Assembly: GCA_947561395.2 (NCBI GenBank)
Contig: OX387194.1
Coordinates: 11,890,048-11,954,047 of the forward strand
DNA from: Buxus sempervirens
Lineage: Eukaryota; Streptophyta; Magnoliopsida; Buxales; Buxaceae
Reading direction: 5' to 3'
DNA length: 64,000 bases
Made by a program: the position numbers and the translations under genes
Part shown: positions 13,601 to 26,700 of the stretch, piece after piece
How the letters are laid out: each line of letters starts with the position of its first letter
Numbering within the stretch: position 1 is the first letter of the stretch
The notes under the pieces: generated by a model
What the model was told of the DNA's origin: nothing
What the model saw: only the letters and a program-made list of their open reading frames with translations
Database searches by the model: none

Positions 13601-16600
13601 TGAGGCCTATGGGCATGGGCGTTTGTTTGCCCTCCCCAATGATTATGTGAGAACTTTTTAGCTTTATTTTTTCAGGGAATCTCTTCGCTGCATTGTACAG
13701 TTCTAATCCAATACATTATACACATATATAGTTATGTTTTCTAGCTTAGAAAAGAAAAGGAAAAGACCGCAGAATATGGTTAGACCACGACATAGGCCAC
13801 ATTGATTTTTAATTTTGGATATTCACAATCCATTCCAACCAAGCTTCCCCTGAAAGATTTGCTTAAGTGGCAGTTGTCATAAGCTTACTACCTCATTAAA
13901 AATGTTCACCCATAATTAGGAACATCTCTATTGTGTTTCTCATTTTAAGTGGTTTTCCTGATTTGATACTTTAATAGCAATTTAAAGTAGAAACCAAACC
14001 AAATGTCTGTATTCCTGAGAATCATTTAATTAATTAGAAATTACTATAAATGTTTACTTGTTCAAAGCCAAACACAACCAATTAGTAGAACAGCCTGCCC
14101 TATCAATCTGTGAGCTTGATATGCAAAAGGACAAAAGTTGAAGAAAACCACAAGTCCCAAATCTCTCTCAACGTATCCTAATGATCCTTTGTTCCCAAAT
14201 CATACCATTCCTGAAGTCACCCTCAACTATTATGATCTTACTGTTCAGAGCTTTCAACATATCCCAAATACTATAAAGTGCTCTGAGGCTTTGGATTTGT
14301 TAAATTTGATCCCTAAACACAAATTAAAAATAAGAAAATGCAAAATATTTTCTCATATATCACTACAAAATCATGAAGGACCTGTATTATGGAGTAAACA
14401 CTCATTGAGTTTGATCTCATTCACTTTGGAATACCCCAGGTTGAATGGATGGTTTGAGATTAAGAACAACCTTTTAAACACATTCTATATTTAGAATTGA
14501 GACATCATTACTTATTCATTTCCTTTGTAACTAATGGAGCACCATGACATCATCTATACCTAATATAAAAGAAACAGTGTCCTGCTTTTCTACCATCGTG
14601 CTTCACCTGCTTCAACAGCGTCTTCGCTACCAAGGTGTCGGCCTCCCACCGTGCTTCTGCCTACCTTCTACCGATTCCCTACCCTATCTTCTAGCGACAC
14701 ATCTTTCTGAGATACCATCACCTGTGTCTTCTAATGCTATGTGCGGATCACCTTATTCACCCCTCTTGTCTGTGCTACCGGCATGAGTGCCCTATCTTCT
14801 ACTGCTGTATCAAAAAATTTTACAGATGAAAAGAAGAGCAATTCAAAACGCAAGTAATTTCTCAATAGAGTTGTTTGCAACTGCACCAGCTGCGTTGTGA
14901 AGGACTTGTGCAACTTATCAAGTCAGACATTTCTCTCTCTCCCTTCGTGCTTTGAGTTAATACTGTCTCTTTCAGTTCATGGAAGCCAGTGCTTCAGTTT
15001 GCTGCCTTTCGCACTTTAAACAGGGTTGGGATTTTGTTGTTGAGATGGAATCATGCTATTCTTTTATGAATTGATGTTTCCTGCCTACATATGGTGCTTT
15101 GTCAATCTGAATTTCAGTTATTGAACTAAATTTTACATGTTTTGTAATATTTATTGCCCTTTCATTTCGTCAATTGATTCTATAATACAGGGGCATGGAT
15201 CTTTTCCTTTCTGAAGCTTCTATAGTTAGATTTGGTTTGTTTTTTGGTTAGTTTTTTCAGTGAATTTCTTTGGTTGGTTTAGTTGTGATTGTTTAGGTTT
15301 CTGCAAATGGAAAGTTATGACAAACGAAAACGGGGTGCTAGAATTAGGAGATATGGAAGCAATGGTAAAGATAGAAGAGCAAGAAGTTACATGGAAATAG
15401 TCGAAGCTTACAAGGATAGTCGAAGCTTACAAGGATAGAACAATACAAAGGGAAATATAACCCTAATACAATGGAAATACCCGAAATACCCTCTTGCGAA
15501 TTTTCGCCTCGAGGGCTCCGCCCCCGAACCCCTACCTTACGAGCAAGGGGTGCTGCCCCCCTGCGACCCCCGTGAGCTCACAACAAAGCTCAACCCGCCA
15601 ACTGTGGCTGGGTGTCCAGTATGATCAGGCTCCACACAACTCAACAAATAATAGTGATGAGCCAAGTCTTGGGGGTGTCCTTTGAAGGATTTGATAAGGT
15701 TGCAATGGCATTATTCACAGCACGAGAAAGAGAAGGAAGCTAACAAGAAGGTGGCAAGAGAGCTTAAGAAGTTGACATGGTCAGTAAACGATACACCGAA
15801 ATCGGCGGGAGGAAAAAATAGAAACTGAAATGGTGTAAGGAGGGGTTCAGAGTTGTCTTATGAAGGTTAATGTAATAAGTTGGAATACTATAGGGTTGAA
15901 TGCAAGGGAAACGAGGGATTCAGTTAAGTCACTGTTAAGAGCTTGGAAACCAGATATTCTGATTATTTAGGAATTGAAATTGGAAGTGGTAAATAGCAGG
16001 ATTATTGGGGAAATATGGGACAGCAACAGGGTGCAATGGATATACTTGCCATCAAAAGGGAGTGCAGGTGGAATTATTCTGGCCGGGAAAAGCTCATCTT
16101 TTCAGTTGCAACAAACTTGGATCAAAGAATTTTCTGTATCTGCCCAGTTGCATGACATCAAATCTTCTAAGTCTTTCCTAGTGAGTGGAGTTTATGGTCC
16201 AAATGCTGAATCCTTGTAGTGTAGGATGTGGGAAGATTTGGAGGAGGTGAGGAAAAATGTTCAATTCCTGTGGTGTTTGGGGGGAGAATTTAATGTCATC
16301 AGATTTCCTTCGAAGAGGAAAGGGTGTAAGCATTTGTCAAGAGCAATGCAGAAATTTCAGAATTTATTCATAGACTTGCACGATATTCCAATAAGAGGAT
16401 CAAGATATACCTGGTCTAATAAATACTCTTCTTCAAAGCTTGACAAATTTCTAGTTTCATTAGATTGGGAATCAAAGTTTCCAAAACTAGTAATTGAAGC
16501 TATGCCAAGAGTAGCCTCTGATCATAACCCGCTGATGTTGAGGGGCGAGAATCTCATAAAAAAAGCCTCTCCCTTTCGCTTTGAAAACATGTGGCTGGAA

Positions 16601-19600
16601 ACTCTGGATTTTGTTACGAAAGTGGAGAAGTGGTGGGGGGAGCTGAAGGTAGAAGGGACTCCAAGCTACATTCTAATTAAAAAGATGAAGATGTTGAAAT
16701 TAATCCTAAAGAATTGGAACTCTGAGGAATTTGGAATGGTGGACCAACACTTGTCAAAAACATTGGCCCAAATAAAAGAGATTGATATAAATCAGATAAG
16801 GAACAGTTAAGTACCACGGAATGGATGTTCAAGGAGAGATTGAAATTGGAATTTAGAAGATGGGCCTACTTGGAGGAAGTTGGTTGGCGACAAAAAGCAA
16901 GGGCACTTTGGCTAAAAGCAGTGATATGAACACGAAATTTTTCCACAAACTAGCAAGTGAGAGATGGCGGACTAATCATCTTAATAAAGTAGAGATAGAT
17001 GGGATAATTTATGAAGATGAGGAGGTCATAAAGAAGAAGATTTCAGATTCCTACTTTAAGCATTTCAAGGAAGAAAACTAGTTCAGACCCAAGGTGGATG
17101 GATTAGATTTTGGGATGTTATCCCTTGAAGATAGTGATAGTATGGAAAGGCCTTTTTTTGGAGGAAGAGGTAAAGGGAGTCATCGATCACCTTAATGGTG
17201 ACAAAGCACCAGGCCCAGATGGATTCACTCTAGCATTCTTTAAAGCTTGTTGACAAATAGTTAAAGAGGATTTGATGGCTACAATAAAGAAGTTCCATAA
17301 AACAAGGAGCTTTAAGAGAAGCATGAATGCAAATTTTGTGGTGCTGATTCCTAAGAAAGAAGGAGCATTTAAGTTGAAGCAGCTAAGACCTATAAGTCTT
17401 ATCAGAAGTGTGTACAATATTATAGCAAAGTTGCGTGCTAATAGATTGAGGATGGTGTTGAATCCTTGATTTCACAAACCCAAGGAGCATTTGTAGGAAG
17501 TCGGCAGTTGCAAGATGGGATTCTTATAGCTAGTGAATGCATTCATTCATGCCTTAAGGAGAAAAAACGGAAGATGTTGTGCAAATTAGACCTCCAAAAG
17601 GCATACAATAGTGTGAATTGGGATTTTTTATTGTATATCATGAGGAGAATGGAGTTTGGAGAAAGGTGGAGGATGATGGATGCGATTCTGCATATCATCA
17701 GCTCGTATCTCTTTGTTGATTAATGGCTCATCAGCTGGTTTCTTTGGTACACAAAAAGGCCTTAGACAAGAGGATCCTCTCTCGCCACTCTTGTTCACAT
17801 TAGTAATGGAAGCATTCAGCAAAATGATGGTTCGAGCTTCAGATTTTGGAACAATGGAAGGAGTCAATTTTGGAGGAGTTTCCATAAATCACTTACTTTT
17901 TGCGGACGACATCCTCACATTTTGTGATCCAACTCAACAGTCCATCACATGGCTGAAAGGAGTTCTCCTATGCTTCCAAGCTTGTTCGGGTTTGAAAGTG
18001 AACTTAACCAAGAGTGACATGTATGGAATTGGTGAAGTGGAAAACTTAGAAGACCTAAGCCTAATCCTCGGTTGCAAGGTGAACAAACAGCCAACGACTT
18101 ATCTAGGGATCCCTCTAGGAGCAAGGTTCAAGAACACTTAAGTTTGGAGCCCGCTAGTTGAAAGAATGGAAAAAAGATCAGCATCCTGGAAGAGTTGCAT
18201 TCTATCAAAAGGGGGTAAGTTTACATTGGTGTTAAGCGTGTTGGCAAGCCTACCTACTTTCTATATGACGATTCTTAAAATTCCCATGTCTATTGCTATG
18301 AAACTGGAGCAAATCCAAAGGAAAATCCTGTGGGAGGGTCTTAGGGGGTGGGGGGTGGGGGGTAGATAAGTTTCACTTAGTAAGCTGGAAATCAATGTGT
18401 CAATTGGAGGAAGGAGGGCTTGGGTTGAGACCTCTAAGGCCTCGTTTGGCTTTCATTTTAGGAATGAGTTCCAAGGCTTGGAACTCATTCCAAGCCTTGG
18501 AATGAATTCTGATACCAAAATGAGTGTTTGGTAATGCATGCAAGAACTCATTCTATAAGAATGAAATGAGAAAACCCTTGATTTTCATAAATGACTTCAA
18601 CCCCGTTTTTGGATTTGAGAATGGGTTCTGATTTTTATGCGGTGGCAAACTTGTAATTATTGTTAACTTTAAGCAATGGCATAAATTGTAAATATGCCAA
18701 TTGAGCCTTCTCTCCTTCTTCAATAAAAGACTTTCTAATCGTCAATAAAACAACTCCTCTTCTTCTTCGTTGCTGCTCTGGTTATTTAAGGGGAAAATGA
18801 GGGTTTCTACCATTTCGAAATGGGGAGAACAACTGTGACCCATTGGATATTTCCGAAACCAAAGAGAGAAGGAACGCAGACGAGAACTCACGGCAAAAAC
18901 CATGGATTCGACTGCTCGAAGAAGCGGCGGAGGCCTTCTCAAAGGGTTTTACAAGGTCTTCATGCGCCGTAACTCCGTTTATGTCACTTTTATAGTCCTC
19001 AGCGCTTTCGCCGGAGAGCGGGTAGGGTTTCTTTTTGATCTGTTTCTCCATATTTCTGATTCTCAGACTAAAAATTTCCGTTCTTATATCGTGATTGCCG
19101 TGACACTCCTTGAATAGCTTGTGATTCTATTTAATGCAATCTCGAACTAGAGTCTCCAAACCATTTGGTTGTAACTGAATTTGGGACTTCGAAAGTCGGT
19201 GGGAAAAACGCTTGTTCTGTTCTATGTTAGAAATATCGGTGATCAGTTTCTGGAATCAATGTTACATCTATACTAATCAGCGCTTTGATGGGTTTGATTC
19301 CTGGGTTAATTTGAGGCGGTATGAATATATTGAATGATCATATCTTTGATTTCTATAATTTTATTTTTATTTTTTTCATTTTTGAGTCTTGCCTCTTCTT
19401 TCTAGATCAAGGAAGCTTTTCATGTTTCTAATTAACGAAGGTGTGATCTCTTGGCTGCAGGCAGTGGACTATGGAGTTCACAAGCTCTGGGAGTATAACA
19501 ATGTTGGGGTAATATTTCTAGCACTGCCTTATTTACGCACATTGAACTTTATTATTTTATGTTAAATATGGAGTATAACGATGTTGGGGTAATAATTATA

Positions 19601-22600
19601 GCACTGTCTTATTTACGCACATTGAACTTTATTATATTATGTTAAATATTGCAACATGCTTTTTAGTAGCGTCGTTTTCATGTAAACGTTAGACCTCTGT
19701 TCCTACTATTGTTTTTGGTGATTTTAATGCTATGCTCACTAGTGCAAAGAAGCGGGGTGGAGCTCCTTTGAATCAATCTCAAAGTGAAGCTTTTCTGCAG
19801 TTCATTCAGAATTGTAATTTGTGTGAATTACCCCTAAAGGGTTCTCAATTCACTTGGACTAATGGGCAATTTGGATTCCGGCGCATCTCAGAGAAGTTAG
19901 ATAGGGGGTTTGCAACTACTTTTTATGATTTGTTTCCTAACCCAATTATCTATTCGCAGGCCATCATAGCCTTAGACCATTGTACCATGTATATTGATCT
20001 GCTGCACAAGAACAGGGGAAAGTGCCGCCCATTCAAATTTGAAGCATTTTGGCTTGAGGAGGAATCTTACCATGAAGTTCTGGAGAACGTGTGGAATCAG
20101 TGTAATTCATCCCTGTCAGTACCAAGAAGACTCCAACGCCTGGCTTTTGAATTGAAGAAATGGAACAACAATGTGGTAGGAAATATCCATGGAAAACTCA
20201 ATCAAATAAAGGATCAATTGCAGTCTGTTCAACATTCTATGGCTCAATCAGGGAATCATCTATTATCCTACAAGGAAAAGGATTTGCAGAAAGAGTATGC
20301 AAGATTATTAACACAACAGGAGGTGTTTTGGTACCAGAAATCAAGGGTAAAATGGCTGTTGCTCTTGGATTTCGGCATGTTATACTGGAGGGCGATTCCT
20401 TAATTATGATCCAACTTCTGCAAAAACGGAGTCAAGGTCTGGTGCGAGATGAGGATATTCCATGGAGGGTTTTACCGGTTCTTTCAGAAATTTTTGGGTT
20501 GTGGGAAAGGTTTGATTGCATTGAACTTCGACACACGTATAGGGAAGGCAATATGGCTGCTGATCTATTAGCTAATTTCAGTATAGACTTCTTCTCATGT
20601 GTTTGGACTAAAAAGTCCCCAGGGTTCTTATGTAGACTTTTGTTTGATGAGGCTAGAAACATTGTGTATTATCGTCCTGTTCACTAAATAAATAAAATTC
20701 ATGTTTCACTACCAAAAAAAAATGTAGTCTTACATGAGTACCTAAGAGACACATGAACTATGCAGCTCTCGGTAGTTGATTTTCCCCTCATTGATGATGA
20801 ACCAAATCCAGATGGAGTAATACAAGAACAAGGAATAAGGAGGATGGATGCATTTAGACAATCAATTGCTGAAGCTCTATCGCATGCTTGCAATAGTGAA
20901 TGCCCTTGAGAGTATTATTTGTATTAATGTAATGAACTTTGCTATAAATTATGGATGTGATAGGACTTTGTGACTTTACTGATAGTTGCTATCATTATGT
21001 GTTTTAAATTAATAGACATAATCAGCAAACCCATCCTTTATTTTGTTTTTGTTTTTCATTTCTTAGGTGTTTCAAGTTTCATCTTTCAAAGATCAACCAA
21101 TTTCTTATAATTATTCATGGAAAAAGAAAAAAAAAGGGAAAAACAAATTTCATGGAACTCATTTTATTACTTGTTAACCAAACAATTTTCTAGGTGAAAA
21201 TTCATTCTGCTACGTGCTAACCAAACACAATTAGAAATAATTCAAAATTGATTCGCAAAATGAGTTTTAAGAACTCATTATCGGAATGAGTTCCTAATCC
21301 AGAATGAAAGCCAAACGAGGCCTAAATGTCTTTAACAAAGCTTTGTTCCAAAAGTGGATTTGGAGGTATGGCAATGAGATTGACAGCCTAAGGAAAAGGT
21401 CATACATCAAAAATATGGTTCATCGTTTGGTAGTTGGTTTCCTTGTCAATCAAAAGCCTCATTCAGGGTGAGTTTAGGGAAACCAATTGTAAAGCTAGTA
21501 GCCTCTGTAGAGAATGACTGCAGATTTATAGTGGGCAATGGAACTAAGGTCAGATTTTGGGTGGATAATTGGTGTGGCAATGGGCCTTTGAAAGACAAAT
21601 ACAATGACCTATATATCATATGCAGTGACAAAGAAGCTTCAGTGTGCAAATACATGGAGATTACTACAGCTGGAAGGTTGTGGAATATCACGTTTAGAAG
21701 AGATTTGCAAGATTGGGAGGTGGGATTGTTTGAGGAGCTGCTGCAGGAGGTCTATAGTATTCAGCTGGATCAGGTGGAGGATGACTGACGTTGGACAAGA
21801 GGAAAATCAGGCTTATTCTCAGTAAAGAAGGCTTTTGCATGCTTGAACTCTACGGGATTGAAGATCCAGGAACATAAGCTGATATGGGCAAAACATATAC
21901 CAAGTAAGGTAGCTTTCTTTACATGGGCAGCAAGGCTGGATAAGATCCTAACTGTGAATCGCCTAAAGAATCGAGGATGGCAGATGCCCAATAGATGTAT
22001 AATGTGTAAAGAGAGTGAAAAATCAGTAGAGCACTTACTAGTCCACTGCAAGGAAGCCAACAACCTATGGAACAGAATTATTGGAAGGTTTGGAATATTG
22101 GGGGTTCAGAAAAAGAGTTTTGATAAGGTTCTTCAGGCTTGGGGTGTGAAGAAAGGGACTTCGGAAAAACTTGTTGTGGAACATTGTTCCTGCCTCCATT
22201 ACTTGGGCAATCTGGGGAGAAAGGGACAATAGAAGTTTTAGAAGTCTAGAGTGTGATCCGCCATATCTAGAAAGAAAAGTTTTGAGGCTCATGCATAATT
22301 GGTTGTCAGCTCATGGTATGATGAATGATGTGCAGCTTCAAGACCTGATCCTTTGTCACATATTTCCAGATTAGGTGAGGAAAGTCCAGCAGCATATATG
22401 AGGATTGCTTTGTTGACATCATCAGGGGGGGGAGTCGGGAGTAGGAATTGTTAGAATACGTAAATTTGTCTCAGGATCTATATGTTTGAATCCAGTTATG
22501 TATCATAGGTACACTATTTGTGTACCTATAAATCATGCTTCAATTAATCTATATATATAATATATCTTATTTGCCGATCAAAAAAAAAGGGTTCATTGTA

Positions 22601-23763
22601 TTGAGTTTTATGACATGGCCAACCAAAGTAGTGAATTTTTTCTGTATGTGATCTCATGGATGAAACACATATACTCATGGATGTCTGTTCCATACATTTA
22701 GCGTTTATATTTCCTTAGAATGATTTGCATCCAAATGCTTCCTCAAGTGCCACAATGTATTCCTATTTGTTGTGGGACCCAGTATTTTCAAATTACAGGA
22801 AAGTTGAAACACATAAAAGTCAAGAATGAAAAAACCTAAATAAAGGAACAGAACGAAGATAAGAAGGTTGGTGCAGTTGATCAAATCAAGAAGAGATATA
22901 GACTCCCATCATTCAGTGTGAGCATAAAACTACCAACCTAGGGTATTGGTATTTTGTGCAAAATAGTTTGGGCTTTTCGGGCTAATCCCGAGCCCAACCT
23001 GAACTCAATTCCAAGCCAGAAATTGAGCCCGGACCAAACCCAAACCCAAACCTAAACCTTAAATAGGGCTGTTAATTGGCTTGGGTCAGGCAGGCTGGGC
23101 AAAACTTACAGCTCTAGTTACAACATGGATAAAATTTCTATACACAAACAATGAGTGCACATCACAAGATCCATAAATTAAAAAACTAGAAAAAAAAAAT
23201 TCAAAGCAACCATCCATGCAAAGGCCATAAAAACTAACTGGGCCAATTAGCCTTCATATGATTTTAAAAGGCAAAAGATACAAAGTTAGAAAGTGCACCG
23301 CCAATAATAAATGATAATTGAGCATTTATTTCTTTTTTTAATAAATGAATAACAGGAAAAATCATTTGTTGACAATGAAGAGAATTTACCAATGAAGAAA
23401 TAATATATCTGAATGTTACGCACATCACTATAGTTGTTAAGGTGCTCGCTTGGGCCCCTACGGCGAGTAGGCAGCTTTCAAAAGGGTAGTGAGACAATAG
23501 CCCAAGCAGATCACACTTGGACTAGTGCCTCGGTTCCTCCTAGGTCTACGCCTAGGTAATAAGTCAACAACCTTATAGCCTACTTGGGTGAAGCAACCAC
23601 CTAAAGCCTATTCATATGTATTATTTTTTAATATATATATAATCATGCAAGGCCTTACACAAGTTTCTGTCCATAAGCCTTACACAGGTTTCAATTCATT
23701 GATGAAGGACCTAGGAAAGGACCCTGTAATCATGCAAGGCCTCCCTCCCTCCCTCCCTCTCTC

Positions 23764-23794
<31 letters not shown>

Positions 23795-26700
23795 TGGCTC
23801 ATTGGAACCATGACCCTTACAGGTAGTAAACTCAGAGGGTATGAAGTGATTTGGTTCAAACTCCTACCAAGCAAGGTGGCTTTTTTCATTTGGGTGGCAG
23901 CTCTTGACAAGATATTAACGGTGAACCATCTTAAGAGTAGAGGTTGGCATCTACCAAATAGGTGCATTATGTGTAAGAGGGATGAAGAAAATGTCGACCA
24001 CCTTCTTGTCCATTGCAAAGAGGTATGGAAGCTATGGGATGTGATTATAGCAAAGTTTGGGATCCCTTGGGTGCAACCAAGGAGCTTTGGATCAGTTTTG
24101 GAGGCATGGGGACTGATGAAAGGGAAATCAATTAGGATCATGGCTTGGAATGTTACGCCAGCAGCTATAGCGTGGGTGATTTGGGAAGAAAGAAATAGAA
24201 GAATTTTCAGAAATATAGAGACAAAGGTTGAATTTTTGGGGAAGAGGGTCTTGAGCCTTATCCAATGTTGGTTGGCAGATTATATTTCAATGGACATCAT
24301 CAACCATGAAGAATTTTCGGGCAAATTGTCCTTCCAAGAATAGAAAGGGAAGGTTTCCTAGAGTGTTTGACTATGGTTGGGCTTGATATCTAGGTTGTAG
24401 CTGTTTGGTACACTAGCTTGTGTACCATAACTTTGTTCTCTTTTTCTCCATTATTAATATATTTCTATTACTGATCAAAAAAAAATTTTCAATAAATTAT
24501 CAGAAACAATGAAGGTCAATAAGAGATCTTTCAAAAAAGCCAAAGATCACTAAAAATAGAAACACAAGCATAAAGATATAAATACTAGCAGACATATCCT
24601 TTTTTTTCTCCCATTTTTCTTTCTTTTACCCTCTTTTAATTAGACATAAGAAATATTTTCAACTCATGCCAATAAATTTGGGATATTTTAAATCCCTCCC
24701 TCCTCCCCCACCCCCCAACCCCCACAAAAAGAACCCAAAAAAGAAAACCAAAAAACCCAGTGGTGGCAAAAATTTTCTGGCACAACATTCCTATCTATCA
24801 CGCAATCATCCCAGCTGTCTTGTAACTCCCCATTCTTACGAATATAACAAAATTTATTAACCATGAGAAGGATTTAGGACAGAAAAAACGACAAATGGAA
24901 GAAATAGGAAAATTGAGATCAATTATTTTCTGAGGAATATATCATCCCAATTAAAGAAAATGATGCCTTATCTTACTGGGTGAATAACTTTCAATACTTC
25001 ACAAAATAAAGAAAAATGTGATCAAAATGCATGGTTGAAACTTGATTTAGAGAAGGAATACCTGATGTATATATCCAAATGCTACCCCTGATCCATCCTC
25101 CATCATTTGCCCACATCGAATGCACAATCCTCCGAAAACACCAGGATGTTGACAAGCTTCCTTATTAATGAATGATACTACACATAATATACCAGTTAGA
25201 ACAAAGAGACTCTGACCATTTTAAAACACTCCTAGAAGAAATGAAACCAAGTGAAGATAAGTTTGTAGTTTCCTGATTCTTAGGACCATTTGGATAGTAA
25301 TTCAAGCCCTTTTAATTGCTCAGATGGCATACTGTATTTATAATTATTATAATTACAGATGCTATAAAAAACTTTAAAAAATAAATAGACAGAATAGGTG
25401 CCTGAGATAGATTGGAATTTGGTAAATCACTCCCTTTCTACATATCATAAACTCGGTAATTTGTTTACAATAAATAAGCTGATTAGATCTGAGTTACAAA
25501 ACTTAACCACAATGGTGACCGGTCCTCGTTTTCTCTTTTCTATCTTCCCCTTTCCTCATTAAATCTTATGTATAAACATTCCAGAGGTGTTTCTTTTGTA
25601 TAGTTAACTGAAGATTATCTTAAAAGATAGTAGGATGTACATAGTACCCATAAGAGATGGCTAAAGAGCAAAGACCAGAACCCACACCAGCTGTACAGAA
25701 AACAATTATCAGGTCTAATGTCAGCAAAGTGGAATAAAACACAGTCCTAAAACCCGCATTATGCTGCACATTTACTGCTACATATTAAATCCTAAGAGCA
25801 AAGATGGACCAATCATAGAGCACCTCCTAGGGCAGCACAAATTTTTTTTTGAGAAAGATAACAGAGGTATATATTAAATCAAGAGAGAGGGAATACAAAA
25901 AAACATGGTGGCACTTTCTCAATACATAGGGGTGTGCCCAAAAGATTATACAACAGAAGCTGACTCCCTATTCTGCCCAAGTAAAGAAGCTACATCATTC
26001 CCCTCCATAAATCCATTAATGAATTATTTATTTGAAGTAATGCCAAGTAGTAAATTGCATTTCATCAATAGGACTATAATTATTTAAAATTAAATATAAT
26101 TTAATAACTTGTAACCTAAAATCAAATTTGCAGTAATTGCATGAAACATTCAGTATATGTCATCTTTTTAAACTTTTTTATCCTATTTTAACAAACAAAA
26201 AAAGATAAGGCCAAAATATAGAGAAAAGGATTAAAAACTAGATAACTTAGGTAATGAAAGAGATTCCTAAACAACCCAAATGGAAGCAATCACTCTAACC
26301 AAAAACAAGATTGGAGTTATAAATATAATTTGAAGAATCACACAATCATGTGTTCATTAAAGGAGTGTAACTCAAGTAATAGGAAATAAAATTCAAGATT
26401 TAAATTTCAAACACTTTTTAAACCATCTTGTACTTCACTAAAGAAATACTAACTGCATTGGTAAAAGCATCTAGCACCTTGTTCCTGAGCTCCATCAGAT
26501 GTCAACCCTTGAGGATCCTCTCCATCCTCTGATTCATCCAATTTCCGCCTTTTAATCCTGGAATTTCAATCATACTCCAAAGTTTAAGAAACTCAAACAA
26601 TATTTCAGAAAAATAAAGTTTTCTTTAATTGTTAATAACTTTTTAACTTGAAATCCCTTGCAGTACAATGTTTTATGATAGTAAAAGACCAAAAAGGAGT

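Larger units (their letters stand above)
18438..21322 (+). mobile_element. PIF/Harbinger-type element (2.9 kb) nested in the LINE, carrying QCR9 exons and LINE sequence
   Basis: Terminal inverted repeats GGCCTCGTTTGGCTTTCATT (left) and its reverse complement (right), with a TAA target duplication (18435-18437 and 21323-21325). Removing the element restores the LINE reading frame, so the ends are exact. Contents, left to right on the plus strand: two QCR9-like exons, an 80-bp tandem duplication of the second, a fused LINE endonuclease/RNase H fragment, and a transposase-tail remnant. Both subterminal regions match the element at 28290-30744 in opposite orientation. Confidence 0.92.
15301..22590 (+). 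mobile_element. L1-type LINE retrotransposon, decayed, split by a Harbinger insertion
   Basis: In order: possible leader (15301-15660, origin uncertain), an ORF1 tail with [13 protein letters not shown] (about 15680-15825), ORF2 endonuclease (15859-16810), reverse transcriptase (about 17190-18437), interruption 18438-21322, then the rest of ORF2 with the zinc-binding domain (21323-22374), a 3' UTR and a tail GATCAAAAAAAAA near 22580. Joining across the interruption gives [15 protein letters not shown], an unbroken ORF2 reading. Several stops and frameshifts show it is dead. The 5' boundary is uncertain and I did not find a target duplication. Confidence 0.85.

Noticed and set aside
23680-24141. 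153-codon minus-strand open frame
   Set aside because: Antisense to the LINE zinc-binding domain and ends in the CT repeat.
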